DNA of 64,000 bases from Euzebya sp051004735 (GCA_051004735.1 JBPCKA010000094.1:1-64000), one strand, 5' to 3'; counted from the stretch's first letter, positions 42,255-51,451 are shown. The notes: generated by a model not told the origin, from the sequence alone. Numbers and translations are program-made.

Positions 42255-43046
42255 TTACCGTCCGTAACGTCGGGTGCGCTGCTGGAACTCCCTCAGCGCG
42301 CGCAGGAAGTCGATGTGGCGAAACTCGGGCCAGTAGGGATCGCAGAAGTAGAACTCGGAGTGGGCGGATTGCCACATCAGAAAGCCTGACAGACGGATCT
42401 CCCCTGACGTGCGGATGATCAGATCCGGATCAGGTGTACCGGCGGTATACAGATTCGCGCTGATGTGATCCACGTCCAGGTTGGCGATGACGTCCTGGAT
42501 GGTGTCCCCGTCGGCAGCCCGGTCCTCCAGATGGGTGCGTAACGCGTCCATGATTTCCTGCCGGCCGCCGTACCCGACGGCTATCTGCACATGTAGTCCC
42601 TGGCCATCCGCGGTCTGCTCGGTGGCGCGCTTCAGAACCGTCCGCAGGTCGTCGGGCACCGCGTCAAGAGCGCCGACGGCGGTGATCCGCAGTCCTGGCC
42701 ACCGTTCGGGCTGGGCGATCAGGTTGGTCACGCTGTCGGAGATGATCTGCACCAGTTCGTCAAGCTCAGCCGCATCCCGCCCCAGGTTGTCGGTGCTGAG
42801 CAGCCACAACGTCACGTAGCGGATCTCCAATGCCGCGCACCAGTCAAGCAACTGGGGGATCTTCTCCGCGCCGATCCGGTGTCCTTCGGCCGCTGTCGAC
42901 AGGCCCCGCTCCCGGGCGAAACGGCGGTTGCCGTCAAGGATCACACCCACATGGCGGGGCAGAGGTCCCTGACGGATCGCCTGCTCCAGCCTGCGGTCAT
43001 ACAACCGGTACAGCAGGCCGGGAACGGGATCGAAGTGTAGGACCAT
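42255..43046 (-). CDS. uppS: Isoprenyl (cis-prenyl) transferase
   Basis: A 263-residue cis-prenyltransferase condensing IPP onto an allylic diphosphate. Motifs are VGVILDGNRRFARERG near 34-49 (catalytic Asp), YVTLWLLSTDN near 78, YGGRQEIMDAL near 158 and DLIIRTSGEIRLSGFLMWQSAHSEFYF near 205 (RTSGEIRLSGF). It supplies a polyprenyl carrier for cell-wall synthesis or a short Z-prenyl diphosphate; actinobacteria often have both types and I cannot tell which. ATG 43046 gives the standard N-terminus. It is divergent from the first egtA-like gene. Confidence 0.9.
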   Translation of the reverse strand: MVLHFDPVPGLLYRLYDRRLEQAIRQGPLPRHVGVILDGNRRFARERGLSTAAEGHRIGAEKIPQLLDWCAALEIRYVTLWLLSTDNLGRDAAELDELVQIISDSVTNLIAQPERWPGLRITAVGALDAVPDDLRTVLKRATEQTADGQGLHVQIAVGYGGRQEIMDALRTHLEDRAADGDTIQDVIANLDVDHISANLYTAGTPDPDLIIRTSGEIRLSGFLMWQSAHSEFYFCDPYWPEFRHIDFLRALREFQQRTRRYGR

Positions 43047-43137
43047 GGGTGGATTGGCTTCAGAGTCTATGCACCGACTGGCCAGCTGAGGCGTGGCCAG
43101 CGCCACCGCGCGCGTTCCGCGTAGGTTACGACCGACC

Positions 43138-44451
43138 ATGGGACTTGTTGACCTGACCACGCGCCTGACGCGGCCCGGACAGGTCGCAGATCATCTGGCG
43201 GCCAGTTATGTCCGCTCTGACCCCTCCGCGCCACTCCAGGGGAAGGTCGGCCTTGAGGCCGAGACATTCGTCGTGCACGCCTGCGACCAGCGCCGCAGCG
43301 ATCTTTCGGAGTTGGTGGCGGCACTGCAAACCGTGGCCGGCCTGGAGCGAACTGGCGATGACTCGCGCCCCGGTTGGAGCTGTGTCGAGGGGTTGCTGAC
43401 CGAGGAGCCCGGCGGCCAACTGGAGCTGATCACCCGGCCAGAAGACAGCTTGGCGCTCGCACTTGACCAGTTGGACGCGCTGGCCGGGCGGCTGGAGGGT
43501 CCCCTGGAGGCTGCCGGGTTGGTGATGGCGGGAACGGGACTTGATGCCTGGCATGATGCCGAGGACCTGGACATCCAAATTGACCTACCGCGCTACCAGG
43601 CGATGGCGACGTACTTCCAGCGGCGTGGGACCAACGGACGCGCGCTGATGTGTGCTTCTGCGTCGGTGCAGATCAATCTTGACCTGGGACCTCCCGCCGT
43701 CGCGTGGGACCGGTGGCTGGTCGCCAACCTGGCTGCTCCAGCCATCGTCGCCACCTTCGCCAATTCACCGACCGCCGAGGTCGTGGCTGGGCGCTCCCTG
43801 GCATGGAAGCGTTTGGATCCCACCAGGACCGGTGTGGCCGGCAATCTGGCCGCAGGTGAGGACGACCCCGTCCAACACCTGTTGTGGGATGCGTTGCGGG
43901 CAGACGTCCTGATTGCCCAGCGTGGCGAGGAGGTTGTGGTTGGCCGGCCCGGTTTCACCTTCGGTCAGTGGGTCAGGGAGGGTCATCCACGTCTGGGCCA
44001 CCCCACCATCGACGACCTGGACCGTCATATGACCACGCTGTTCAGCGAGGTCGTGCTACGCGGCTACATGGAGGTCCGCGGGGTCGACCAGCTTCCGCGG
44101 CGCTGGCGGGCCGCGCCCGCCGTGCTGATCACCGGGTTGGTCTATGACCGGCAGGCGACGCAGGAGGCCTTGGAGTTGTTGGAGCCACGCCGACGTGACC
44201 TGCCGCGGCTGCAGGACCGGGCGGCGCGGCGAGGATTGACCGACCCGCTGGTCGGGCCGCAGGCCGTTGCACTGTGGGAGATCGCTCTGGCTGGGGCGCG
44301 ACGACTGGGGGCGGATTGGTCTGGCCAGAAATGGCTTGACGAGACCGATGAGTTCCTGGCCCGCTTCACACGGCGGCGGCGACACCCGGGTGATGAGCAG
44401 CGGGAGATGCGCCGTCGCGGTAGCGCAGCCCTGCTGGAGTGGGCCCGCTGA
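43138..44451 (+). CDS. egtA: EgtA-type glutamate-cysteine ligase, copy 1
   Basis: A 437-residue member of the GCS2/EgtA family that ligates Glu and Cys. Visible motifs are KVGLEAETFVVH near 36, EPGGQLELITRPEDSL near 96, and DLPRYQAMATYFQRRGTNGRALMC (YFQRRGTNG) near 150, SVQINLDLG near 178, and WKRLDPTRTG near 223, which are shared with EgtA. ATG 43138 fits the domain start. It stands about 2.8 kb before the second EgtA, outside the compact egt operon. It could supply gamma-glutamylcysteine to ergothioneine or act on a different amine. Confidence 0.82.
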   Translation: MGLVDLTTRLTRPGQVADHLAASYVRSDPSAPLQGKVGLEAETFVVHACDQRRSDLSELVAALQTVAGLERTGDDSRPGWSCVEGLLTEEPGGQLELITRPEDSLALALDQLDALAGRLEGPLEAAGLVMAGTGLDAWHDAEDLDIQIDLPRYQAMATYFQRRGTNGRALMCASASVQINLDLGPPAVAWDRWLVANLAAPAIVATFANSPTAEVVAGRSLAWKRLDPTRTGVAGNLAAGEDDPVQHLLWDALRADVLIAQRGEEVVVGRPGFTFGQWVREGHPRLGHPTIDDLDRHMTTLFSEVVLRGYMEVRGVDQLPRRWRAAPAVLITGLVYDRQATQEALELLEPRRRDLPRLQDRAARRGLTDPLVGPQAVALWEIALAGARRLGADWSGQKWLDETDEFLARFTRRRRHPGDEQREMRRRGSAALLEWAR

Positions 44452-44458
44452 GGGGCCC

Positions 44459-44503
44459 TACTTCAGAACGGCCCACTTCAGAACGGCCCACTTCAGAACG
44501 GCC
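44459..44503. repeat. 15-bp tandem triplication at the end of the Fpg gene
   Basis: Three copies of (T/C)ACTTCAGAACGGCC start at 44459, 44474 and 44489. On the Fpg strand they repeat the last codon context (CTGAAG then TAG or TGG), so they extend immediately beyond its stop. They lie between the convergent egtA copy and fpg. Confidence 0.88.
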
Positions 44504-45339
44504 TACTTCAGGAACTTGCTGGTGGTGTTGTCCGCCAGGACCCGTCCCTCGGTCTGACACGTCGCGCAGTAGTTGACGGTGTAGGAGCGGTACTCAACCG
44601 CACGCACCTCATCCCCGCACACCGTGCACGGCTCGCCTGTTCTGTTGTGCACCAGCGATGGCCGTTGGGCAGAGGAGGACATGTCATCGCGGGCTCGCTC
44701 GGCCTGCAGCGCGGTGTCGATTGCCTGCCGGGTGGCATCCACCACCGCCCGCGCCTGGCCCTTGCCCAACTTCTTGGTCTGGGCAAAGGGTGACAACTTG
44801 GCACGGTGACAGATCTCGTTGGCCAGCAGCCGACCCAGCCCGGCCAGGATCCGCTGGTCACGAAGGAAGGTGTGCAATCTGGCCGAGTGCTGCGCGAACA
44901 ACCCGGTCATCCTGTCGACGTCAACGGTGTCGGCCTCGGGGCCCAGGTGGTCAAGTGGAGGTTGCACGATGGGGTCACCCTGCACCACCCACAGGCCCGC
45001 CTTGTGCTCGGTCCCCGCTTCGGTCAACAGCCAGGCCCCACTGTCGGCGAACGTCCAGCGCACCAAGCCGCCTCGGGGTCGCTTCGCCTGTTTGGGATCG
45101 GGTCGCAGCCGCCCTCCCTGCATCAGATGGACCACATGGATCGTGCCACCGAAATCAAGCAGCAGATGCTTGCCCCGCGTCGTGACCGACACCAGTTCCT
45201 GCCCGACGGCAGCGTCAACGGGGGGCGCGTAGGTCTTCAGCGCCGTGAAGCTGATGAGTTGCACGGCACGCAGTGCGTCATCGGCCAGCGCGGCCGTCAT
45301 TCGTTCAGCGTGTGCTCGCACCTCGGGCAACTCAGGCAT
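44503..45339 (-). CDS. Formamidopyrimidine-DNA glycosylase family protein
   Basis: A 278-residue base-excision enzyme of the Fpg/Nei family. ATG 45339 is required because the mature protein needs PELPEV directly after the Met (Pro2 nucleophile, Glu3). GQELVSVTTRGKHLLLDFGG holds the conserved Lys (near 60). The helix-two-turn-helix region follows (LGRLLANEICHRAKLSP), and the C-terminal zinc finger has paired Cys (CTVCGDEV and CATC). It excises oxidised bases. It is convergent with egtA copy 1 and divergent from greA. Confidence 0.9.
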   Translation of the reverse strand: MPELPEVRAHAERMTAALADDALRAVQLISFTALKTYAPPVDAAVGQELVSVTTRGKHLLLDFGGTIHVVHLMQGGRLRPDPKQAKRPRGGLVRWTFADSGAWLLTEAGTEHKAGLWVVQGDPIVQPPLDHLGPEADTVDVDRMTGLFAQHSARLHTFLRDQRILAGLGRLLANEICHRAKLSPFAQTKKLGKGQARAVVDATRQAIDTALQAERARDDMSSSAQRPSLVHNRTGEPCTVCGDEVRAVEYRSYTVNYCATCQTEGRVLADNTTSKFLK

Positions 45340-45412
45340 GACGCCATTCTGCACCGCGCCGCCCGACGCCTGCTGCGCGCCGATCGGTCAGGGCGCCTAG
45401 ACTGCCGCCGTT

Positions 45413-45889
45413 ATGAGCGACGACGCCGAGATCTTGACCCAGGACGCATTCGACCGGCTGAAAGAAGACTTGCACTACCGGTCGACTGAGCTGCGCGAGG
45501 AGATCACCAAGCGGATTGAGGAAGCACGCGCTCACGGGGACCTGAAGGAGAACGCGGAGTACCACGCCGCCAAGGACGAGCAGGGTATGAACGAAGACCG
45601 CATCCGCTCGATCGAGGCCCGCCTGCGCAACGCCACCATCTCCCATGTCGACGCCTCGTCGGGCAAGGTGGCCGTGGGCATGATCGTGACGATCGAGGAT
45701 GACGGCCAGACCGAGGAACTGTTTGTCGGGTCGCTGGAAGATCGTCCCGCCAGCGGCGTCGACGTCGTCGGCGTGTCAAGTCCCATGGGCAAGGCCCTGC
45801 TGGGTCACAAGAAGGGTGACAAGGTCGCCTACGTCGGCCCAACGGGAACCGGCTTCCAGGTCAAGGTAATCGGAGTGCGCGCGCCCTGA
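45413..45889 (+). CDS. greA: Transcription elongation factor GreA
   Basis: A 158-residue factor that rescues backtracked RNA polymerase. The N-terminal coiled coil carries LTQDAFDRLKEDL and EARAHGDLKENAEYHAAKDEQ (acidic tip residues in GDLKENAEYH). The C-terminal FKBP-like domain includes VSSPMGKALLGHKKGDKVAY. It is the standard length and lies between Fpg and the egt operon; no functional link is implied. Confidence 0.96.
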   Translation: MSDDAEILTQDAFDRLKEDLHYRSTELREEITKRIEEARAHGDLKENAEYHAAKDEQGMNEDRIRSIEARLRNATISHVDASSGKVAVGMIVTIEDDGQTEELFVGSLEDRPASGVDVVGVSSPMGKALLGHKKGDKVAYVGPTGTGFQVKVIGVRAP

Positions 45890-45998
45890 CAGTGGCGTGA
45901 TTCCACGACCTCACCTGCTGGGTAGGGTCACTGGCGGGGAACATCCCCGCGGTGGTTTGACGTTGCAAGGACCGATCCACCTCCGTACAACCGTTGGG

Positions 45999-47372
45999 AT
46001 GGCCGTGGACCCCGATCTGCTGTCCGACATCGATGATCTGCGGTCAATCGTCGCGGACACGTTGTCCTCACCCCGCCATCGTGATGCCGACCGGCGCGAG
46101 GGGGGTCAGGAAGCAGATGCCGTCGGCATCGAAGCGGAAATGTTCGCGATCCATGTCCGCGACGGTGCGCCTGCCGGTCGGGTCTCCCTTGATCAGCTGA
46201 CCGGTCTTCTGGACGATCATCCCGGGCTTGAAGCCGAACCTCCCAGCGCGACCCAGCTGACCGGCTGGCGGGTCGGCGACGGCGCCAGGCTGATGCCCGA
46301 GCCGGGAGCACAGCTTGAATACGCCGGCCCTCCATGTGCAACCGCTGCCGCGGCGGCAGCACAAATGTCTGCCACGATCCGGGACCTGGCCACCTACGCC
46401 GACACCCGTGGGGTGGCACTGATCGGCACCGGGCTGGATCCCTGGCACCCGGCCGAATCGGTCGCTCAGGGCCTGACCTGCCCGCGCTACCCCGCGATGC
46501 ACCGCTACCTCACCCGCCGCTCCACGCATGGACATTCGATGATGACCGGGTCGGCATCCATCCAGGTCAACCTGGATCTCGGCGGGCCGGAGCAGGCAGC
46601 CTCACGCTGGGCCACCGCTCTGGAGGTGGCCCCCCTGGCGACCGCCGCATTTGCCTGCAGCCCAACGCCCGGCGCCGTCAACGGACGGGCCGTGGTGTGG
46701 CAGTGGCTGGACCCCACGCGAACGGGCATCCCCCCGGCGTTCGTGGCGGGAGAAGATGACCCCGTGACCGTCATCACCGACTTTGCGATGGCAGCTGATG
46801 TGCTGCTGGTCAACCGCGAGACGGTGACACATCCGGGCGAGCCCGGCTTTGCTTTCGCACGCTGGTTGTCCGACGGCCACCCGATCCACGGTCGGCCCAC
46901 ACTGGCTGATGCGCGCTATCACCTCAGCACGCTCTTTCCTGAGGTTCGTGCCCGAGGGTTCCTTGAGATCCGCAGCATCGATGCGCTACCTGAGCGGTGG
47001 CGAATGGTCCCGGTGGTGCTGTACTGCGGGCTGCTGTATGACCAACGGACCCGCGAGTACGTCCGCGCGTTGATGCACGCCCACCGCACCCACCTGCCAG
47101 AACTGCTGCGCCGGGCGGCTCATCTGGGTGTGGCCGACCCCCAGCTGTGCGCGTTGGCCGTCGAGGTGTGGACAGCCGCGGCCGAGGGTGCCCACAGACT
47201 GCCGTCCGGGTTCATCAACATCGCCGACATCTCCCGGGCGGAGCGCTTCCTGGACCAGTTCACCCTCAGAGGCCGAAGTCCGTCAGATGAGTTGCGTGAA
47301 CGCGTGGCGCAAGGCCCTGCCGCAGCGCTGGCCTGGGCGCGCGAACCCGTCGGCTCCTACACCACCTGCTGA
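45999..47372 (+). CDS. egtA: EgtA-type glutamate-cysteine ligase, copy 2 (egt operon)
   Basis: A 457-residue GCS2/EgtA protein that heads the ergothioneine operon. It has AVGIEAEMFAIHV near 43, EPGAQLEYAGPPCATAAAAA near 105, YLTRRSTHGHSMMTGSASIQVNLDLGG near 170 (split: RRSTHGHSMMT, SIQVNLDLG), and WLDPTRTGIPPAF near 242. It matches copy 1 in overall motif order. The start is uncertain: ATG 45999 is used, but a GTG 102 bp upstream is in frame. It precedes egtB by 28 bp. Confidence 0.85.
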   Translation: MAVDPDLLSDIDDLRSIVADTLSSPRHRDADRREGGQEADAVGIEAEMFAIHVRDGAPAGRVSLDQLTGLLDDHPGLEAEPPSATQLTGWRVGDGARLMPEPGAQLEYAGPPCATAAAAAAQMSATIRDLATYADTRGVALIGTGLDPWHPAESVAQGLTCPRYPAMHRYLTRRSTHGHSMMTGSASIQVNLDLGGPEQAASRWATALEVAPLATAAFACSPTPGAVNGRAVVWQWLDPTRTGIPPAFVAGEDDPVTVITDFAMAADVLLVNRETVTHPGEPGFAFARWLSDGHPIHGRPTLADARYHLSTLFPEVRARGFLEIRSIDALPERWRMVPVVLYCGLLYDQRTREYVRALMHAHRTHLPELLRRAAHLGVADPQLCALAVEVWTAAAEGAHRLPSGFINIADISRAERFLDQFTLRGRSPSDELRERVAQGPAAALAWAREPVGSYTTC

Positions 47373-47400
47373 CGCCGTCGACGACGAAGGAGCAGTCCTT

Positions 47401-48879
47401 ATGTCCATGCTCTCCACCACAGCCAATCCCTCCACAGCTCAGGCCATGAGCCAGGTCAAACGGCGTCTTGCCCAGCGGCTGGACGCGGGGCGCAGATGGA
47501 CCTTCGCCCTCTTGGACCCCCTCGATGACGAGGCGATGAACCGGCAGCACCACCGGATCATGTCCCCGCTGGTCTGGGACCTGGGTCACATCGGCAACTT
47601 TGAAGAACTGTGGCTGCTGCGCGCCCTCGGCGAGAAATCATTCACCGACCCTGACCTGGACCGCATCTACAACCCCTTTGACAACCCCCGCTGGATCAGG
47701 GCGGATCTGCCGCTGCTGCCCCGCGCCCAGGCAACGTCCTACATCGCCGACATTCGCGACGAGGCGTTGCGTCTGCTGAAGCACGGCGACCTCGCTCCTG
47801 ACCAACCCCTGCTGGCCGACGGCTTCGTGTACCACATGGTGGTCCAGCACGAAGCCCAGCATCAGGAGACGATGCTGCAGGCGTTGGATCTGCGGGGCGA
47901 CACCCATGAATCCGACGCCGAGGAAGTCGCTGACCACGATGATCCACGGCTCAGTCTGTACCTACCGTCCCGCGCCCGACGCGTGCCAGACCCGCCTGCG
48001 GCTGTGGATGACACCCAGACGGTGGTCATTACCGCTGGCCCATTCAGGTTGGGGGCACCTGATCCCTCGGACCTGCCTCCCGGCACGTCCATCGCCGCCC
48101 GCGAGGCGGCCGTGGCTGCATATGACAACGAACGTCCCGTTCACACCGTGGACGTCGCCGCCTTCGCGATGGACTGCTACCCGGTGACAGTGCGGCGCTA
48201 CGCCGCCTTCATCGCCGGCGGCGGATACACACGTGATGAGTGGTGGAGCGAACGCGGCCGGGAGTGGAAGGCCGAAACCGGTCACACCGCGCCACAGGGG
48301 TGGCTGGCCGGCGGTGACGGTCAGTGGCGCATCCGCCGCTTCAACTCGATCGAGGTCCTCGATCCGCGCGAGTTGACCGAGCACGTCACGTTCTTTGAGG
48401 CCGAGGCGTTTGCTGCCTGGGCCGGAGGTCGCCTGCCGACCGAGGTCGAGTGGGAGAAAGCCGCCGCGCATGATCCAGCCACCGGCCACTCCAATCCGTT
48501 CCCCTGGGGTGATGCACCACCGTCGCGGGCGCTGGCCAACATCGACCGCGCGTTGTGGGGCCCGTCATTGGCGGGGTCCTACCCGCGGGGCGCCAGCGCC
48601 CATGGCGTGCACCATCTGCTGGGCGACAGCTACGAATGGACCTCATCGGCCTTCGAGCCCTACCCCGGCTACCGAACCTTTCCCTATCCGGAGTACTCGG
48701 AGGTGTTCTTCGGTGGTGACTGGCTGGTCCTGCGCGGCGCGTCGTGGGCAAGTCGCGCCGAGGTCACCCGCACCACCTTCCGAAACTGGGATCATCCCTA
48801 CCGCCGCCAGATCTTCAGCGGGATCAGAGTGGCCTACGACGTCAGTGATGGCCGTGCGGTCCGCATGAAGGTTCGCTGA
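47401..48879 (+). CDS. egtB: Ergothioneine sulfoxide synthase EgtB
   Basis: An iron enzyme that forms the C-S bond between trimethylhistidine (hercynine) and gamma-glutamylcysteine. It is 492 residues. The N-terminal DinB-like domain carries WDLGHIGNFEELWLL and the HxxxHxE iron motif HEAQHQETMLQAL near 138. The C-terminal FGE/sulfatase-like domain (about 205-480) includes VAAFAMDCYPVTVRRYAAF, RLPTEVEWEKAA and LLGDSYEWTSSAF. AAGGAG is well placed before ATG 47401. The iron-binding residues are complete. Confidence 0.95.
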   Translation: MSMLSTTANPSTAQAMSQVKRRLAQRLDAGRRWTFALLDPLDDEAMNRQHHRIMSPLVWDLGHIGNFEELWLLRALGEKSFTDPDLDRIYNPFDNPRWIRADLPLLPRAQATSYIADIRDEALRLLKHGDLAPDQPLLADGFVYHMVVQHEAQHQETMLQALDLRGDTHESDAEEVADHDDPRLSLYLPSRARRVPDPPAAVDDTQTVVITAGPFRLGAPDPSDLPPGTSIAAREAAVAAYDNERPVHTVDVAAFAMDCYPVTVRRYAAFIAGGGYTRDEWWSERGREWKAETGHTAPQGWLAGGDGQWRIRRFNSIEVLDPRELTEHVTFFEAEAFAAWAGGRLPTEVEWEKAAAHDPATGHSNPFPWGDAPPSRALANIDRALWGPSLAGSYPRGASAHGVHHLLGDSYEWTSSAFEPYPGYRTFPYPEYSEVFFGGDWLVLRGASWASRAEVTRTTFRNWDHPYRRQIFSGIRVAYDVSDGRAVRMKVR

Positions 48880-48881
48880 TA

Positions 48882-49661
48882 ATGTGCCGACTCGCCGCGT
48901 TTGCGGGACCACCCGCATCGCTGTCCTCCGTGCTGTTCGATCCTCCTCGATCACTGCAGGTCCAGGCGTATGACCCACATGAGATGCAGCGCGGACACGT
49001 CAATGTCGACGGCACCGGGATCGTGTGGTTCGATGAGGGGTCCGCCAACGCTGAGCCGGACCACCGACCGCTGCGCTACCGCACCCAACTGCCGCCCTGG
49101 GGCGATCAGACCTTGGTCGAGCTGGCCCCTCGAATGACCAGCCGGATCATCCTGGCGGCGGTGCGGTCGAGCACCGCAGGAATCCCGCAGGGCCAGGCCT
49201 TCGTCCACCCCTTCGTCGCCGGGAACCTGGCCGGCACCCACAACGGCTGGATTTCTGACTTTCGTCCGCGGGTTGCCCGTCCCCTGATGGCGCGGCTCAG
49301 CGACGACTCCTTCGGGATGCTTGACGGCATGAGCGATGCCAACGTGCTGTTCCTGTTGGCCGCCGACGCCTACCGCGACGGCGCCACCCTGATCGACGCC
49401 GCCCGGCACGCCACCGATGTGGCGGCAAAGGTCTGTGCGGAGCTTGGGGCCACGGCAACCCTGACCCTGGCGTTGGCCGACCACACGGGGGTCGCCGTGA
49501 TGAACGCCGCCTGCGGGCGGCCCGCCAACTCGTTGTACGTCCACGATGGGGGCGACCACCGGCTGGTGGCCTCTGAGCCACTGGATCCACGCCTTGACTG
49601 GGATCCGGTCGGCGACGGTGCCGGCGTCGCTATCACCCCGACAAGTATGGAGTTGTGCTGA
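48882..49661 (+). CDS. egtC: Ergothioneine biosynthesis amidohydrolase EgtC
   Basis: An Ntn-type glutamine amidotransferase-like hydrolase that removes the gamma-glutamyl group. The 259 residues begin MCRLAAFAG, so Cys2 becomes the N-terminal nucleophile. GHVNVDGTGIVWF near 38 and AGNLAGTHNGWI near 110 match the class II amidotransferase-like family. It starts 2 bp after egtB and is followed within 2 bp by egtD. Confidence 0.94.
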   Translation: MCRLAAFAGPPASLSSVLFDPPRSLQVQAYDPHEMQRGHVNVDGTGIVWFDEGSANAEPDHRPLRYRTQLPPWGDQTLVELAPRMTSRIILAAVRSSTAGIPQGQAFVHPFVAGNLAGTHNGWISDFRPRVARPLMARLSDDSFGMLDGMSDANVLFLLAADAYRDGATLIDAARHATDVAAKVCAELGATATLTLALADHTGVAVMNAACGRPANSLYVHDGGDHRLVASEPLDPRLDWDPVGDGAGVAITPTSMELC

Positions 49662-49663
49662 CC

Positions 49664-50647
49664 ATGACCGACACCTTCACCCTGACCCGCATCGCGGTCG
49701 AGAGCGACTACCACGGCCAGATGGCCGCTGATGTTTGTGCCGGTCTGACCTCACAACCCAAGAGCCTGCCGCCCAAGTACTTCTATGACGAAACCGGCTC
49801 GGACCTGTTCGTCCAGATCACCCAGCTGGATGAGTACTACCAGGCACGCACCGAAACGGCGATCCTGCAACGTGTCGCAGAGGAGATCGTCGCTGCGGTG
49901 AAGCCCCGGGAACTGGTTGAGCTGGGATCTGGTGACAGCCACAAACTGCGGGTGCTGCTACAGCAGATGCACGCTCAGCTTGGCGACCAGCGCACCTTGT
50001 ACGTGCCATTTGACGTCAGCGAGGACGCCATCGTCGGAGCGGCGGAGGCCCTGACCAATGACTATGCCTGGCTGGACGTGCACGGGATCGTCGGGGACTT
50101 CGACCATCACCTGAGCACTGTCCCGCGTACCGGACGGCGTCTGGTCGCCTTCCTGGGATCAACCATCGGCAACCTGGAGCCCGACCAGCAGATCCGCCTG
50201 TTGAGCGACGTGCGGGCGATGCTTGAACCCGCAGATGCGCTGTTGCTGGGCGTGGACCTGGTCAAGGACACGGTCAGCCTGATCAATGCCTATGACGATG
50301 CCTCGGGGGTGACCGCCGCCTTCAACCGCAACGTGTTGCACAATGTCAACGCGACCCTCGGTGCGGATTTCGAACCCGACCTGTTTCAGCACGTGGCCAA
50401 GTGGAACGCCGCCGAGCAGCGCATCGAGATGTGGCTCAGGGCCAGCAAGGCGATGACGGTGCGGGTGAAGGACCTGGGCCTTGACGTGACCTTTGGCGAA
50501 GGCGAGGAGATGCACACCGAGATCTCCTCAAAGTTCACCCGCGAGTCGATCACCCAGCGACTGGCCGCGGCCGGACTGGACGTCACCCGCTTTGACACCG
50601 ACCCGCGCGGGTGGTTCGGGGTTGTCCTGGCAACCCCGGCGGACTAG
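49664..50647 (+). CDS. egtD: L-histidine N-alpha-methyltransferase EgtD
   Basis: A SAM-dependent enzyme that trimethylates histidine to hercynine, the first step of the pathway. It is 327 residues. PPKYFYDETGSDLFVQI near 36 contains the substrate-contacting Tyr, ELVELGSGDSHKLRVLL near 85 is the SAM motif, AFLGSTIGNLEP near 165 follows, and the C-terminal IEMWLRASKAMTVRV region includes substrate contacts. ATG 49664 is chosen; a GTG at 49655 is in frame. It closes the egtABCD order. Confidence 0.95.
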   Translation: MTDTFTLTRIAVESDYHGQMAADVCAGLTSQPKSLPPKYFYDETGSDLFVQITQLDEYYQARTETAILQRVAEEIVAAVKPRELVELGSGDSHKLRVLLQQMHAQLGDQRTLYVPFDVSEDAIVGAAEALTNDYAWLDVHGIVGDFDHHLSTVPRTGRRLVAFLGSTIGNLEPDQQIRLLSDVRAMLEPADALLLGVDLVKDTVSLINAYDDASGVTAAFNRNVLHNVNATLGADFEPDLFQHVAKWNAAEQRIEMWLRASKAMTVRVKDLGLDVTFGEGEEMHTEISSKFTRESITQRLAAAGLDVTRFDTDPRGWFGVVLATPAD

Positions 50648-51448
50648 GTGATCTTTCTGCGCGTGCTGGTGGGTCTGGTCGGCACGGTGCTGGTCATCGG
50701 GGTGGTGCTGTCAGCCCTGCGGACTGTGGTCCTGCCCCGGGGTGAACCGGTGCGCCTGACCGGCGGGTTGTTCAAGGTCGTACGGATGGTCTTTGACCTG
50801 TTGCTGCGGTTCCTGGACACCTACGAGTCCCGTGACCGCCTGATGAGCCACTACGCGCCGGTCACGCTACTGCTGTTGCCGCACCAGATCGAGCAGATCT
50901 GGATCGACTGGGAGCGGTGGTTCGCCCGGATCGCGGAGTCACACACGGCGCTGCCGGCGTTGGTGTTCTTCCGCTCTCCCGATCCACGGCAGTCCTGGAT
51001 CACCTCTGCCGGTGCGGCACTGGACGCCGCGGCGATGATCGCAGCGGTCGTTGACCTCTCCGAGATGGACGTCGGGGAGCGATCGGTCAGGCTGGACGAC
51101 GGTCAGATCGTGCGGATGCCTCGCGCTGAAACATGTATCCGGGCGGGTCATCTGGCGCTGCGACGGGTCGCCGACCAGTTCGGCCTGCCCTATGACCCAG
51201 ACCCTGCACCCGATGACCCGATCTCGGTCTCCCGGGAGGAGTTTGACTCCGCCTGGGAGGAGATGGCGGCCGGCGGAGTGCCATTGCGTGCCGACCGCGA
51301 TCAGGCCTGGCGTGATTGGGCCGGCTGGCGGGTCAACTACGACGCCGTGCTGCTGGGCCTGGCCAACCTGACCGTGGCACCACCGGCCCCCTGGATCAGC
51401 GACCGCACCTTGACCACGCCTGATGACCTCAGGCATGTGGGACGCTGA
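50648..51448 (+). CDS. Membrane-associated protein, apparently missing its transmembrane core
   Basis: A 266-residue protein. The N-terminus is a transmembrane helix (FLRVLVGLVGTVLVIGVVLSAL), then LRTVVLPRGEP and a second partly hydrophobic stretch (LMSHYAPVTLLLLP). The rest is soluble: WERWFARIAESHTALPALVFFRSPDP, WITSAGAALDAAAM, and an acidic C-terminus. Actinobacterial relatives as I recall them are larger, with several further transmembrane helices between ALP-like LLLLP and the WFxxIEESH element, so an in-frame internal deletion is suspected. It begins directly after egtD (0 bp gap). Function unknown. Confidence 0.6.
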   Translation: MIFLRVLVGLVGTVLVIGVVLSALRTVVLPRGEPVRLTGGLFKVVRMVFDLLLRFLDTYESRDRLMSHYAPVTLLLLPHQIEQIWIDWERWFARIAESHTALPALVFFRSPDPRQSWITSAGAALDAAAMIAAVVDLSEMDVGERSVRLDDGQIVRMPRAETCIRAGHLALRRVADQFGLPYDPDPAPDDPISVSREEFDSAWEEMAAGGVPLRADRDQAWRDWAGWRVNYDAVLLGLANLTVAPPAPWISDRTLTTPDDLRHVGR

Positions 51449-51451
51449 GTT

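Noticed and set aside
12769..50647. A single linked mycothiol-ergothioneine locus
   Set aside because: The MshB-like gene and the egt operon are more than 30 kb apart with many unrelated genes between, so co-localisation is not meaningful.
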